Below, in pieces: positions 22,966 through 35,585 of a stretch of DNA of 64,000 nt. The notes beneath the pieces are model-generated. The model did not search any database and was not told the DNA's origin. It saw only the letters and a program-made list of their open reading frames with translations. A program made the translations under genes and the position numbers. Where the stretch lies: the NCBI GenBank assembly GCA_037783415.1, contig JAZGTN010000017.1, positions 3,168,501 to 3,232,500 of the forward strand, read 5' to 3'. This DNA comes from Leptasterias polaris (lineage: Eukaryota > Echinodermata > Asteroidea > Forcipulatida > Asteriidae). Positions within the stretch are counted from its first letter, which is position 1, and every line of letters starts with the position of its first letter.

Positions 22966-23010
22966 CTCCTCACCATCGTCCTCATCCTCTGCTGCCGTTG
23001 CCAAGGCCAG
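22966..23010 (-). pseudogene. Inverted short copy of the CADPS acidic C-terminal coding segment
   Basis: Read on the minus strand, this 45-bp piece (CTGGCCTTGGCAACGGCAGC, then AGAGGATGAGGACGATGG) matches CADPS exon i at about 21083-21128. It has two small indels and two or three mismatches. The frame would read LALATAAEDEDDGEEND and goes on to a stop after about 23 more codons. Similarity stops on both sides, so it is a fragment at most. It could also be convergent acidic repeat sequence. Confidence 0.35.
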
Positions 23011-23040
23011 GGAAAGCTCCCAGCAGACAATAGATTGTAC

Positions 23041-24061
23041 TGTGTATGCCGCCCTGTGGGCTTAGATGTAGTTGTATCAAGATATGGGCGTAAACCTTAA
23101 ACGGGCACTCTGCCTCAATTGGGCGTGATTTGTTTCACAGATACATGACTACACCGATCAATACAAGATCGGTTTGATGAAATGAAACCAAGGACTTATA
23201 ATATTAGCCGACTCGATTCCCATTTTAAAAAGGCGCTTTATTGAACTTGAATTCCCAACAAAATGTTGTCTCTTTCAGTTTTAGTAAAGGGAGGGATTTT
23301 TAAGTGAAGTTTTAGAATCTGCATTTCAATCTGCGTCAATTTAATGGGCAAGCAGTAACCACAAGGGTTTAGCAGTGTATCCATTAATTTGTGTCAATTT
23401 AAAGAAATTCTTATCTTTTGAATTTGTGAGTACCCTGGATTCAGCGGGGGTTTCCCCAATCACGTCCATTGCAGGCAGTAGTGTACCCCTTAACGTTTGA
23501 ATTCCCACGGTTGAATGTTAAATGAATAAGTGGTTATTAAATTCAAAATCTTTTGGTACGTTTTTTCTTGGAGTTAAGAGAGGTCCATCCATGGAAACGC
23601 CTTTACCTTATAGGGGTAAATGAAAATGAAATAAAATGAAAATGTTTCTGCGATTTTTTGTAAACTGGTATATAAACATTGAAAAGTTGTGTACATGAAC
23701 TTTCCATATTACGTTGGTATTTTTTCCAAATTGATATAACAAGTTTTTAAACCATCGGGTTGATTTTACTAAGGAGCTATTACTAGCTGTAGTATTAAAA
23801 TGTTTTGCATGAGTTTTTTTCCATCAAGTTTGCCTTACTGCTGGTGTGGATCCCCGCCTATACAAGCAAAGTACTTCACTGCTGAAAAGTGAATTTGCAT
23901 GCACAGTACTGCTCTGTAAATTTTTCATTTGATTTGATTTGATTTATTTATTGACAACCATTACTACAAATGTCATCTACACCTGTAGAATACACAATAG
24001 TTTATTTATCAAGTAATAAACCACAAGCGAAACTGACGGGGTAAATTTTTAATAACTTGGC
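23041..24061. other. Intergenic, nothing recognised
   Basis: AT-rich sequence with a short TGATTTGATTTGATTT run at 23930-23947. No exon, RNA gene or clear repeat end is seen. Confidence 0.5.
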
Positions 24062-25026
24062 GTTGAACAAAGAAGGATTTACTAGAGCAGGACTTGAACC
24101 TCCAGATTGTAATGGATCCCCTGGCTACGAGTTCTGTCTGGCGTCCCCGAACAAAAGATATTGACAAAAAAGGGACACCACCAGGATATGGCTAGATGGC
24201 TCAGTTGGTGGAGCGCCAGCACATCAATCCGAAGGTTGACAAAAAAGGGACACCACCAGGATATGGCTAGATGGCTCAGTTGGTGGAGCGCCAGCACATC
24301 AATCCGAAGGTTGACAAAAAAGGGACACCACCAGGATATGGCTAGATGGCTCAGTTGGTGGAGCGCCAGCACATCAATCCGAAGGTTGACAAAAAAGGGA
24401 CACCACCAGGATATGGCTAGATGGCTCAGTTGGTGGAGCGCCAGCACATCAATCCGAAGGTTGACAAAAAAGGGACACCACCAGGATATGGCTAGATGGC
24501 TCAGTTGGTGGAGCGCCAGCACATCAATCCGAAGGTTGACAAAAAAGGGACACCACCAGGATATGGCTAGATGGCTCAGTTGGTGGAGCGCCAGCACATC
24601 AATCCGAAGGTTGACAAAAAAGGGACACCACCAGGATATGGCTAGATGGCTCAGTTGGTGGAGCGCCAGCACATCAATCCGAAGGTTGACAAAAAAGGGA
24701 CACCACCAGGATATGGCTAGATGGCTCAGTTGGTGGAGCGCCAGCACATCAATCCGAAGGTTGACAAAAAAGGGACACCACCAGGATATGGCTAGATGGC
24801 TCAGTTGGTGGAGCGCCAGCACATCAATCCGAAGGTTGACAAAAAAGGGACACCACCAGGATATGGCTAGATGGCTCAGTTGGTGGAGCGCCAGCACATC
24901 AATCCGAAGGTTGACAAAAAAGGGACACCACCAGGATATGGCTAGATGGCTCAGTTGGTGGAGCGCCAGCTATCAATCCGAAGGTTGCGGGTTCAAATCC
25001 CACTCTAGTCGGTTTTTCTTTGTTCA
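24062..25026. mobile_element. Fold-back tRNA-like SINE pair with an 11-copy 75-bp array
   Basis: The left arm (24062-24120) is an antisense copy of the tRNA-like 3' part: GTTGAACAAAGAA, then TTTACTAGAGCAGGACTTGAA. The right part (about 24128-25026) is a sense copy with head GAACAAAAGATATTGAC, body and the tail CTTTGTTCAC. The sense body contains eleven tandem 75-bp units starting at 24161 and every 75 bp to 24911. Each unit starts TTGACAAAAAAGGGACACC and holds a consensus A box TGGCTCAGTTGG. Only the last unit continues into a B box (GGTTCAAATCC, 24990-25000) and the closing acceptor strand TCTAGTC. The first ten units are near identical, so the amplification is recent or homogenised. Confidence 0.9.
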
Positions 25027-26564
25027 CCTCAAAAATAATGTAGTGTTGAGACACATTTTGAAAAACCCATTTTTAGGGGGTATAGACTAGACAGTCACAC
25101 ATTCTGAAAAACAATGTTTGGATTTCTTCTGAAAGACAAGAAGAATGTAGAAGTGATGAACAACATCAGCTTTCTTAAATCCTCAAAAAAATATGTTTTG
25201 GTTCGCCGAAGAATTTTTGTGACCGTCATGTTTCCACCAGAGATGACTTTTGTGCATGCATTGTTAATACATTATTTACACTTTTGTCACAGCAAAGACT
25301 GGGTGATGTTACTCTTCAATTTAAATGCTTGGATTTATTAAGCATTTTTAATTGGGCTCTGGTTGGACATTAGTTTCAATGCAAAAAGGAACAAACACAA
25401 AGCACTAAAGAAATTTGATGATAAAATGGTTATGGTTATGTGATATATGAAAATGAAACGGTAGACTTTAAAGTAATTACCTATTTAATTTTAATATTTA
25501 TTGAGTTGATATAATTATTAACGAGCTTAGTATTAAGTGAATCATATAAGATTTATAATGGGCAATGGCAATCATTTAATGACTGAAAGAGAAATACTGT
25601 AGAATATATTATGTATATTTAAACGTAGGATAGAAATAGCTTCAGATTTTCCTTTTATTATGTTAATATTTAGTTAAATATATATTTTTTACTTTCAAAC
25701 TGTTTCTTGTTTAGAAAATGTACAAAACTAGTTTCATTTTGTGGCCATTCACAAGAATTTGCTGGAAGATTGTGAGGATTCAACACTAAAATTGTTGAGT
25801 CTGTTTAAAGCGTTACCATTCACAGTCATGTCCATTTTTTATAGTTTGTTTCCATCAAAACTCATTTTCTTTTTTTCTACCATTCTTTTCATATAAAAAT
25901 TTCAAAGCAATTTTAAACGGTGTCTTTCTGTCAAGAGATTCTTTGTATAATGTCACCCACATTAAGTACTAAAAAAGAAAGGGAGAAAAAAAAAAAAAAA
26001 AAAAGAATTTTGTGTCAAATACATTGTAAATTTTAATAACGAGAATACCATTCCAACATTCCCAAATACAGTAGTAAACATTTGTAGAGTAGTGTGTGTT
26101 ACATTTGGTTATGCTGTGCCCAATTTCATAGAGCTGCTTAGCGGAAACTTAACAGAGTTATGTGCTCAGTAAATTAACTGGGAACCATTTTCTAGAAACA
26201 TAAATACAAACCCTCCCAAATCCTCCAAAATCTTTTGAAGGAAATCGTCTGATTGCGGAGGAATGAGGACTGTATGCCCAAAATAAAAAATGCCTACCCT
26301 TGGGTCAGGCTTATTAATCTTATCTGAAGGCCAATCATTCTTGTTTGGAGTGACATTGGAGTGGGGGAGGATGGTAAAAGCAAGAGCAGAAATTGTAAGC
26401 AGAGCCTGTAAGCAGACATTATCAACTTATGGAGTGGCCCTTAAACACAGTTTCTATTTCATCACGCTCTGCGAAATCTTCTTAATCGCTTATGAAATAC
26501 ACTTCTGCTTACGTATATTTTTCTGCTATTCCTAAAACAGCTTAATGAACTAGCCCTAGAGCCT

Positions 26565-26765
26565 ACTGCATAAAGCTGGTAAACAGGAAATGGTGCTAAG
26601 CAATTTTTGCAGGGAACCAGTCTCAGACACTATACATCACATAGTCTTTTGGCTGGTAACCTGTTTCTGCTAAGCAAATATATTCTATGCTAAGGAGTTT
26701 TCTGTGCTAAGTATTTTTCTGTGCTGATCAGTTTTCTGTGCTAAGCTGCTTTATGAAATAAGACT
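26565..26765. repeat. Decayed member of the GGGCCCAATTTC MITE family
   Basis: Contains the family's internal words CAGGGAACCAGTCTCAGACA, TTTTGGCTGGTAACCTG and TCTGCTAAGC, and ends CTAAGCTGCTTTATGAAATA. A further partial member with the intact left end CCCAATTTCATAGAGCTGCT starts at 26109. Confidence 0.55.
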
Positions 26766-27567
26766 CGATTGGCTGTTTCTGTAAAGTGAAAGTGTTTTCT
26801 GCTCAGCAAATTTGCTCACTCTGCAGCTCTGTGCTATTTCCCATAATTATTGTTGTTATTATTATTATTAATTAGATTTGTTCTCATATGCTGCTTCAAA
26901 TACCTCATTTTACCTCCCTAGACTAGATGATAGATAACTAGTATTATTGGATGTCTATGTTGCAAGTTCCGTTGTATAGGGTACTACAGTAGAGATAACC
27001 AGGGTTGAACTCAGTGAAGATGACTAATTATAATACAGAGTTTATGAAAACCTACACCAGAAGTGTATAACATACATGAAGAATGCCAGTCCAGGTATAA
27101 CTGTAGCTGTCTACTTGGTACTCAAAGAGCAATGAGATTTGAAATAGAATGGCAAGGATGTGGAAAAAGAGGCTGGGAATATTTCTTGAAAATAAAAAAA
27201 TAAAGTTGTCTCCTTCTGGATCGCCCAACAACTTTCCATTGCAAATTGGCCAAAAAGTTGTGGCCTTGTTGGCTTGAAACTAAACTTGTTGGCTACCATA
27301 CCGCTTCATGAAAAGCAGACCTGCGCATACTCTCTGTTAACACAGTCAATTGTTGGAATTTGCAGTGATGTTCAGATGTGTGCATTTAAACTTTCAATTT
27401 TGGAAGAGACTAGAATTTAGCTCTTTTTTTTAAAAGATTAATTTTCGTCGTACTGATTCTGCTTGGTTGGTTTGATTTTGAAAGTCAGTTCTTTTCCATT
27501 ATCAGTTCCTTTTTCACCTTATAGAAGGGCGTGCAGGGCCATAGTTTGGGCCTTAACTGATTGAGTC

Positions 27568-27745
27568 ATAATGGACTGGGTGATAATGAAGTGGGTGATA
27601 TTTGACTGGGCAATATTGAACTGAGTGATATTGGACTGGTCGATATTGGACTGGGTGATATTGGACAGGGTGGTAGTGGACTGGGTGATAGTGGACTGGG
27701 TGATAATGGACTGGGTGATACTGGTCTGGGTTTAATGGACTGGCA
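27568..27745. repeat. 15-bp minisatellite (GACTGGGTGATATTG)
   Basis: About eleven to twelve diverged copies of a 15-bp unit, GACTGGGTGATARTG. On the minus strand it would encode Ser-Pro-rich repeats; this is a by-product of the period. Confidence 0.85.
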
Positions 27746-28779
27746 TATCTCCTGTTGGTTACACACTAATGCAAACACTCATGTGCAATAATGTAAAGCT
27801 ACTTGGTTGAGGAGGAATTACACGGTAACAGATTTATCCGTATAGAGTCTGTAGACATACATAATATATTAAGTATAAATTAAATAAAATCTATTAAAAG
27901 AAAGGAATTAATGGTAGTTTATATTTTATGACAAAGCCTTAGACATTTTACTGGATATCATGTACATGTTTATGGATGGGAAGTGTAGAAAGTTGTAAGT
28001 CTTTACCCAAATGATTGTGATAGTCTGAACATGGAAAGCTTGGGAACAATTACGATATTCTCGTGGGAGAATTTGTGGGGTGGAAATGACATTCTTTCTG
28101 AAACTGTCTTATGTACATATATACACAGTTGGGTTTTCTTGTTATGATAATTATTGATTTGTTATATAGTGTTTTCCCAAGGATTCACTTTTGAGGTAAA
28201 CCTCTGATTTAATCGCATCAATTGTGGGTACTGTAGTTTTGGACCATGACATTTCGTTCTGAAACTAAGAGTTGGACATTTTCCAGCTAGAATTTTTTGT
28301 CAGACAACCCTTTTTTCTCCTTGTTCACTCCAAAAGTATATCAACTTTGAAATTATGGGTCAGTTTAAACCTCAAAATCAAAAAAGGAATTTGTTTTAGT
28401 TTGGTTTTTGCTTCAAGAAAATCAAAACCTATCTTTTAAAAACCTGCTTTTTGAAAATGTGTCTTAAAAATTGCAGACCTACATATCTATCCAGTTGGTT
28501 GCGCATAAATCATAAAACTGGGATATCAAGAAATATTTCAGAAGTCGGTTTCGATTACCGGTAACATTTTTACTGTTTTGATTATTCAAAAACAAAACAC
28601 TGTGACTACTTAGAGAATTTCATGGGATATAGGCTTCAGGGTGTTATATATTTTATTGTAAAAATAATTAAAAACATGTTCACAGATACTTATTTTAATC
28701 TATTCCCAAGTCAAGAAACTTGAAGTTTGAAGCAATGAAAGCATGCACATATGTGTTCTGCAAGTCGGTTCGTATTTCT

Positions 28780-28930
28780 CTAAAGTTGCTAAGCAGGGAA
28801 AAGAATTTGCTAAGCAGATATGCCAAGCATAAAAAGTGTGGAACCAGTCTCAAACAGTTTCACATTACATCACATCACATCACATCACATCACGGCTGGT
28901 AGTATGTTTTTGCTTTGAGACGTGCAGCAA
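28780..28930. repeat. MITE-family member with internal ACATC microsatellite
   Basis: Family words TTGCTAAGCAG, GGAACCAGTCTCA and GGCTGGTAGTATG flank a (ACATC)n run at 28866-28893. The microsatellite occupies the place where other copies carry ACATCACATA or TACATGTGACATG, so it may have grown from the element. Confidence 0.5.
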
Positions 28931-30304
28931 AGGTTTGTGGCTTAAAGCTTTGCCCCAGCACCAGTTGAAAATACAGACTGACAAATCAAGATTGGAACAA
29001 TGTCCTCGTAAGTGGTTGTAGAGTCTGGATGGGGGAAGGGGGCACTTGATTATTATGACAACTCAGTCATGTATCAAGTATAACTCAAAATTAAGAAAAC
29101 CAGGAGGGTTAGACATCGTGTTTGAATCAAGGACCTCTATTGTACACTTCTATTTCCCCCATTTTGTTTTGTCTGACAAATTTTAAAGAACATTGGAAAC
29201 ACAGTTACTAAAAGACAATTCTTTTTCTTGTCGGGGATCAATTTCATAGAGCACTAAGATTTATCAGAGCCAATAAAATAAATCTTAATTGCTGTTAGCA
29301 AAATGTTACGTCACATTACAAATCACTGTGGCAGTATTGACAGCAGTCTTAAGATGAATCTTAGTGCGGTGTGATTGGTCAACGTTTTGTTATATTATCA
29401 TTATACATTTGAAAGTCACCTCCCTTCGGATTCCATATGTATAAATATACCAACTATTTCTTATGCCTGTGAATATTATATGACACTTATATAAGGTAGT
29501 GAATTTCTGGATATATAAACTAGAGTAGAGTTTTTAATGATCCCAGTTCGTGTGACATCCAACTACTCTTGGGGCGTCTGGGAAGCATTTTTTATAACAC
29601 TTTATGGGTTAAAATTATCTTCTGAGAGTTTACCCCCTATAAAGCCTGCTGAAGTTGGATGTCATGTGGTTCTTGCTTTTTCAGAAATGGTGTGACCCCT
29701 CCTCCCCCCCGTTCCTTTGTGTTATTTACAAGTTATTCATACATTAGCTTTGATGTTATTTCTTACCATTCCATCGTTGTTATTCCATGTAGCTGGTGGT
29801 AGATAGATACCATGCCTTGGTTAGTCACTATTTTAATAAATGTCTGAGAGAAAACAAAGAAACTTTGTCGAGTGGTCATTTGGTCATTGTCTCGGTCCGT
29901 GTAAACCATTCGGGCAGTTTGTACGCACTTCTTGGTTTGCATAACCTTGATTACGGAGTGATGTCAAAGTTCATATCATTCAAGGGCAAGTCTGTACCGT
30001 TTGAACTCCTAATCCAAATTTATGCAAAACAAGAACTGCATATCAAATTGTCAATTAAATAAATCTATAAAACTGAGCTGAAGTTATTAATTAATACATA
30101 GAGATCAAAGCTACGTCTCATTAATAACTCATGAATAGAAAACCTGTAACCTATAGACGATTTGACCTGTGACATCACATGTTTACAAAAGAGCCACAGA
30201 GCCTGGACTTCCGGCAGGCACATTTGTACACAGATCAATGGAAGAAAACAACAAATCTTATGTTTTATGGAGATTGCACTGTCTGATTTTTCTCAACTTT
30301 TGAT

Positions 30305-30500
30305 ATGAAGAAAGGGGGGACATCTCAAAAGCTGTACAGCTGTTGCTTTTGTAAATTTTGAATTTATGTGAAAATTGAGAAAATAGAATTAGCTGTTGCA
30401 AACTGCTGTGAAAATTATGACACAAAATGTAAATTTTCCCATAAAGCCTGTGCAGTATTTTGCCCGGCAGGAAATGCTTTAGAATGTACAAGGTCACCAC
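30305..30500. repeat. Dispersed repeat shared with 61770-61930
   Basis: The blocks AAGGGGGGACAT, TGAATTTATGTG, AATTGTGACA-like words and GAAATGCTTTAGAATGTACA-AGGTCA appear in the same order at 61770-61930. A part also recurs near 54785-54825. No ends are resolved. Confidence 0.5.
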
Positions 30501-30627
30501 TCTGTAAACAAATGTAACATGGTCTATCCCAAATCCTGTAATCTTAACCCTAACCACAACCCCAATCTCAACCTGTTGATAACACATGAAAAGGAAACCT
30601 CTCAAGTCCCAAATCCTATAACCTTAA

Positions 30628-30650
30628 CATAACCCTAACCCTAACCCTGT
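30628..30650. repeat. Short CCCTAA run
   Basis: ACATAACCCTAACCCTAACC gives three CCCTAA units amid a wider degenerate AACCCTAACC-rich stretch (30535-30650). It is too short to be an interstitial telomere array of note. Confidence 0.6.
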
Positions 30651-32605
30651 CCCCAAACATCCCAAAGCATTAATACAAACAAATAAACAAACAAACAAAC
30701 CAATCATGACACAGTCGTATTTTGAGGAATAATTTAATAAACAACAAATGCAAATACTTTTATTTATTTTTCATCGCAAAAATGCAAAAATTATGTTTTA
30801 AAAATTACACAACAGTGAAAACTTCCATGTCATACCCATCAAAAGACTGTTTGCAATTTTTTAAGAACATGACTATAAAGTTAAACATTATTGCAGGTGA
30901 AAGTTTTCTCGAATTTTGACATTCAGAGAAACGGAATACAAAACTGGATGGGTTCAACACAAGGTAGTGAAAATCCCATATAGTATGACACCTATAACTA
31001 TCGCAGCTTTAAAAACACTGATTTTGCAAATCCAAAAGATCATTATGAGAATTGTCCACATAATTTTTTTTTTAAATAAAAGTTTCAGCTCCTTTCTGAA
31101 TGTTTTTGTTTTTCTGGATTTGTTCCAAATGTTTAAGATCCACATCATCCAATGATGATCAAGTACAATACACATTTCTGAATTGCAACATTCAAAGAGT
31201 AAACAGCATTATTCATATCAAAAGCAACTCCACTATAACATTATATAATTGTAACACTCAAACAGTTTTAAAATGATATTTTCACTATGATTGGAATTAG
31301 GAGTACTAAAACAATACAATTAAGTCTCCCATATGGGTTTGTCAACCATGCAGAATACATATTATACATGTATACCCAGTCCCTCATGTATTATTAAAAG
31401 GCTAGATACACCAAGGGTGGGTAGATATCTCATCTATTTACCAATGGTATAACATCCTCCATTCAAACCCAATACTCAACAATTCCATCAAAACAAATTT
31501 CACAAAACTCTAAATACCACATTTCAGTAAATCAATTTCTTCAAGTCAAATGCCACTTCTATGTATACTAATTAATAAAATATATCTTTATTTACAACAA
31601 TATATAGTACTTGAAACAATAAACACCAAGAAAAACATCGTCTAGCCTCGTTAAGAGACCTTAAATTCCAGCTTAAATGAGGTTGTTTTTCACAATAATA
31701 TAACTTTTCCAGATATTTTCAAAAGAATTGTTGTCAAAATGTTAACCGTGTCTGGGCATATAGTGATGAATAGTACTTAACTTCCACCTGTGACGTCATG
31801 CTATTGCTCCATTATTTTGCACGAATGGCTACATTTTAAACAATATCGCGCCAATCGTGCGAAATAATGGAGCGCTGAAATCACAGGTGGAGGTTAAGTC
31901 GCATAATGCCCTTGGAAGTTGGTGTACGTGCCATTTGTGGGATACAAATGGCACTTGGGCTTCACCCTCGGGTCAATCCTACCCACAAATGACGAGCAAC
32001 TCGGGCATTACTAGAACTAGTTATTATCCTATACAGAAAATTGCCTCTTAGGGGTTAACAGACACTTGGCCAGCAGCTTTTGAATCAGCCCACCATTCAA
32101 AATATCTCCAGCAGATGCCCTACATGTATATTGATCCAAAGCAAGACAACGACTACTGTCTGCCCATGGTCTACCATTTATTAGGAGTCAAAATGCATGT
32201 AAAGATACGGTACACGTCTTACTGCAGGGTCATGGAACACAATCATGTTCTGAACTGAACAATTCTCAATTCAATGATAACATAAACCGAATCAGTCATG
32301 ACTTCAGACCACCAAAAGACGAGCAGCGACTTCATAGACCCCCCACAATGACACCATCAAATGCCTTTAGTCACCAAAACCTAAATACAATGTTCACCTT
32401 GGTCCAAAGAAGAAGAAGAAGATTCAAACATAACCGTTAATTAACTGCAACTCTTTTTTTGTTTTTGCCTCCAAACACTTTCAGTTTTGACAATCGGCCA
32501 AACATCAGGCGATGATGAAGTACGTTCTTCAAAGGTATTAGCATGATACAAACACAGTGTCTCTTTGATTACACATGTATGGATACATCTCTACCAGGTA
32601 TCTCT

Positions 32606-32803
32606 GGGCCCAGTTTCATAGAGCTGCTTAAGCGCAAAAATTAGCTAAGCAAAACATTAATTGTGCTTACCAGAAATAAGTTACCAGCCAAAATGTCATT
32701 TCATATGTACAATTTTTGACTGGTTTCCTGCTCCTTTTTGCTCAGCATAAAAATATATTGAGCATTATTTTCTGACTAAGCAGCTCTATGAAATTGGATC
32801 CTG
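32606..32803. repeat. GGGCCCAATTTC MITE family, full-length copy
   Basis: The left end GGGCCCAGTTTCATAGAGCT and the right end AGCTCTATGAAATTGGATCC are inverted copies. Inside are the family words TGCTTACCAGAAATAAG, TTACCAGCCAAAATGTC and GACTGGTTTCCTGC. About 195 bp, like the copy at 21991-22182. Confidence 0.75.
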
Positions 32804-34279
32804 GTTTACAAATAGCCCTCCTGATGTCACTTTTGCTCAAAACACTTATATACAAACAAACATTCCAACATCTACCTCTTACGCGATCACCGCACCAGAC
32901 TGCAGTAGTTCATTCAGTATACGAGAGTAAACATAAAGCTTGGACATGTACGCATGCGTACATTAGTGAAATTTGACAAAATGTCTGAGATCCGGGTACT
33001 AAGCTTCTATTTTTAGCATCAGTGAGAAGTGGTATTATGCAATACTATCTTATAAACCAAGAAACTCTTCTTGTTTCTATAAGAATAAAATAAGGATAAA
33101 CATGAAGCAAATTTGAACTTCACACTTAAAAAAAAAAGAAAAAAAAGTAAATTATACAAACTTGTCACAAATCTATATTCCAGTAACACAAATAAAACAT
33201 TGTGGCAAGCATGAGTACTTAATGCATTAAATAAACATTTTAACTCGGGTTTTCCTAAAACACTCAAGTAATAAATATATACATAAATGTGGGTGCTTTT
33301 CCCAGACTTTTAAATATGCGTAATAATATTAATAAAAATTTCTCTTTCTTTTTAGTTTATAAGTAACAAAAAACAAGAATACATTTGCACTTACTGCAGT
33401 AGTGTTAACATGAATGTACACACTTTGGCCTCTTCCCCACTTAATCAAACACTACAAGTGTTTCTGGCTCAAGACCCACCCATTCACTCCAAAATATTCA
33501 ACTCAACATCCAAATTAATAGGCGTTGGATAAGATTGGCATGCCTGTTCCTGCCTGTTCCAACAACATGCATTCGTTACTCACACCTGCAGTCCAAAATC
33601 CTACAAACAGGCCTGTGAGATCTCCGCTTTAAAGCGGATATCCGTTTTTTTTGTTTTTTGTTTTTTTTAAAAACTTTTTGGCCTTATATCATGTATAAAT
33701 GCTTGGCAACAATAATGTACAACTACAATAATGTGAAATAAGCCTAGTTACTGGATCAATGGGGTGCCCCAATTAGACCAGTGTAAATGCGTTACGCGCA
33801 CTCACTTGACGTTCCACGATCATTCTTACATCATGTAGTGTTTCAGCTCTTTTTTTTAGGGTCCACTCACAGGCCTGTACAAAGTCAGAACTTCCTGAAA
33901 AGAACTTTGACTGATGTGGGATTGTTAAGGTTTATAGTGAACACAGTTTCATTAACTAAATGACTAAAGTCAAAACCCACAAAACATACAACTCTGTCAT
34001 GGTATGCAACTTTGTATAAATTAGAAGGTAACCTCTTTAGAACAGAGACTTCTTCACCACTGCATTTTAACATCATTGCTTCAACTTTTACATTGCTTTG
34101 ATTGTCACACTATATACTTTTAATGCAAGAGTTGTGCAAGTCTCTTTATTTGTATGGCGTTGGTGATGACAGCCACCTATAACCTTAATAAGACAAGACA
34201 TGCATTGCTGGAAGGACTAGTACTTAGTTTAACAATCACTTACAAATCTATAACGCCTTGTGTATAAGCGAATACTTTA

Positions 34280-34812
34280 TGCAAATGGTCACCTAGCCCT
34301 GGTTGCACTACCTTGTATGCAATGAAGGAGTCCAACCTGGGCTAATGCTACACCCAACAGGAACACAGTTGCCTTTCAACGCAAGCTCAAAGCACATATT
34401 GTTCAAAATCTCCTCTAATCCACAAATCTTCCTCTTAGTTTTCACCTTAGTGTGATTTCTCTAGTACACCTGTATTAGTGTGATTTCTCTAGTACACCTG
34501 TATACGCTGTGTTATCGTTAATGGAACCGTCACGCCCTGTCCTATGTGTATTGTTATAAGTTGTATCCCTCTGACTTCACCTTAGTTTACATAGAGTCTA
34601 TTCAGTCTTAGAAGTTAAATAACGTACCTACCCACACTGTACTTGTTTATGTTAGTCCATTTGTGTTTTTGTTTGTCTGGGCAAACCTACCACAAGCTTT
34701 GGCTTTTCTGGCTATGACCCCATCTCCAATTATCCTCTTACTGTTCTTTGAATATTTTATGATAAATCTCTGTTGGAATGGAAATAAATGTCTTGAAATA
34801 AATGAAATAAAC
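34280..34812 (+). mobile_element. LINE 3' end, degenerate RT C terminus
   Basis: A frame reading NATPNRNTVAFQRKLKAHIV and a stop at about 34419 fits the last residues of a LINE ORF2 (the F-x-R-K-L-K motif). A ~380-bp 3' UTR follows and ends in GAAATAAATGTCTTGAAATA and similar AAATAAAT words near 34785-34812. A 31-bp direct duplication (TAGTGTGATTTCTCTAGTAC and following) lies at about 34449-34505. Confidence 0.5.
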
Positions 34813-35430
34813 TATAACATCACAAATGGTAATAATCCATAAAATACATCGGTAAAAGATTTGCACTGACATCACATAGCAACATGGAATGTCTGCCACA
34901 CTGGAGTACAATGCAAATGTACGACACTTTACGCATTGGGTAATCCAGCGTTGCATTTTCACAGCACATGCTAGAGCAGGCTCTAGAAAAGTGAGAGCTG
35001 CTCCAGCATGGGGGAAGCAATAAAACAGTGACGTCATCTAAGAGGGGTCTTAACCCTGTTGTATTGCAGTCCTTGTAGGGGCACGGCAATCCCCCCACTC
35101 CCCTCGGTAAAGAACACCTCTAATAAAAAATGTTCATTCTTGGAGGAACTTAAAATAGAAAACCACAACATTAGGCATTCACTACGGGTCCTGTAGGATT
35201 TAATTTAACACCTCCTGTTGTGTTGAAAATAAAGTTTTTAATTGTCAAAAACATGGAACTTACCGCCACTATTATTTGTTACATAACCCCTACACCCAAT
35301 CTCTGATACAGACAGCAGAATAGACGTAGAAAAAAATCATCATAGGCCACTTTCGCTATAAAGCAAGAAAGTTTACTCCACAAAAAACTCTGCCAGCGCG
35401 GAAGAAGAAATTCTCTCAAAATAGACTCCG

Positions 35431-35470
35431 GTTACCAGCCGTTACCAGCCGTTACCAGCCGTTACCAGCC
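35431..35470. repeat. 10-bp repeat GTTACCAGCC, four copies
   Basis: Four perfect tandem copies of GTTACCAGCC. Confidence 0.95.
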
Positions 35471-35585
35471 ACATTGTAATAGTGATGTGCAATATTAGTG
35501 ACTGGTGCCTCGCCAACTTTGCTTGCTTAGAGCACATTTTCTACCAACCCTCCTCCCAGATGGTTCCTTTTATTATGTTAAACTT

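Larger units (their letters stand above)
25027..30300. other. Intergenic AT-rich DNA between the two genes
   Basis: No exon is recognised. It contains decayed members of the GGGCCCAATTTC MITE family (about 26108-26200, 26565-26765 and 28780-28930), a poly(A) run at 25986-26005, a 15-bp minisatellite (27568-27745) and an ACATC microsatellite (28866-28893). Confidence 0.5.
30720..35585 (-). other. Region downstream of the receptor-like gene, possible 3' UTR
   Basis: No coding exon is seen between the stop codon at 35586 and about 30720. AATAAA-type signals on the minus strand occur near 30765-30775 (plus strand TTTATTTATTT) and elsewhere, so a very long 3' UTR is possible but unproven. The stretch holds a MITE (32606-32800), a LINE 3' end (34280-34812) and a four-fold GTTACCAGCC repeat (35431-35470), which argues that part of it is plain intergenic DNA. 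Confidence 0.35.

Noticed and set aside
22867..23100. Small membrane protein (LFVLLIILLTIVLILCC)
   Set aside because: The hydrophobic stretch is the antisense translation of a GAG/GAT-rich segment resembling the CADPS acidic tail; no other support.
24082..25090. Long open frames of 271 and 309 residues on both strands
   Set aside because: They are translations of the 75-bp tandem array (25 codons per unit), perfectly periodic and open on both strands, with tRNA-like content.
30628..30650. Interstitial telomere array
   Set aside because: Only about three CCCTAA units in a degenerate context.
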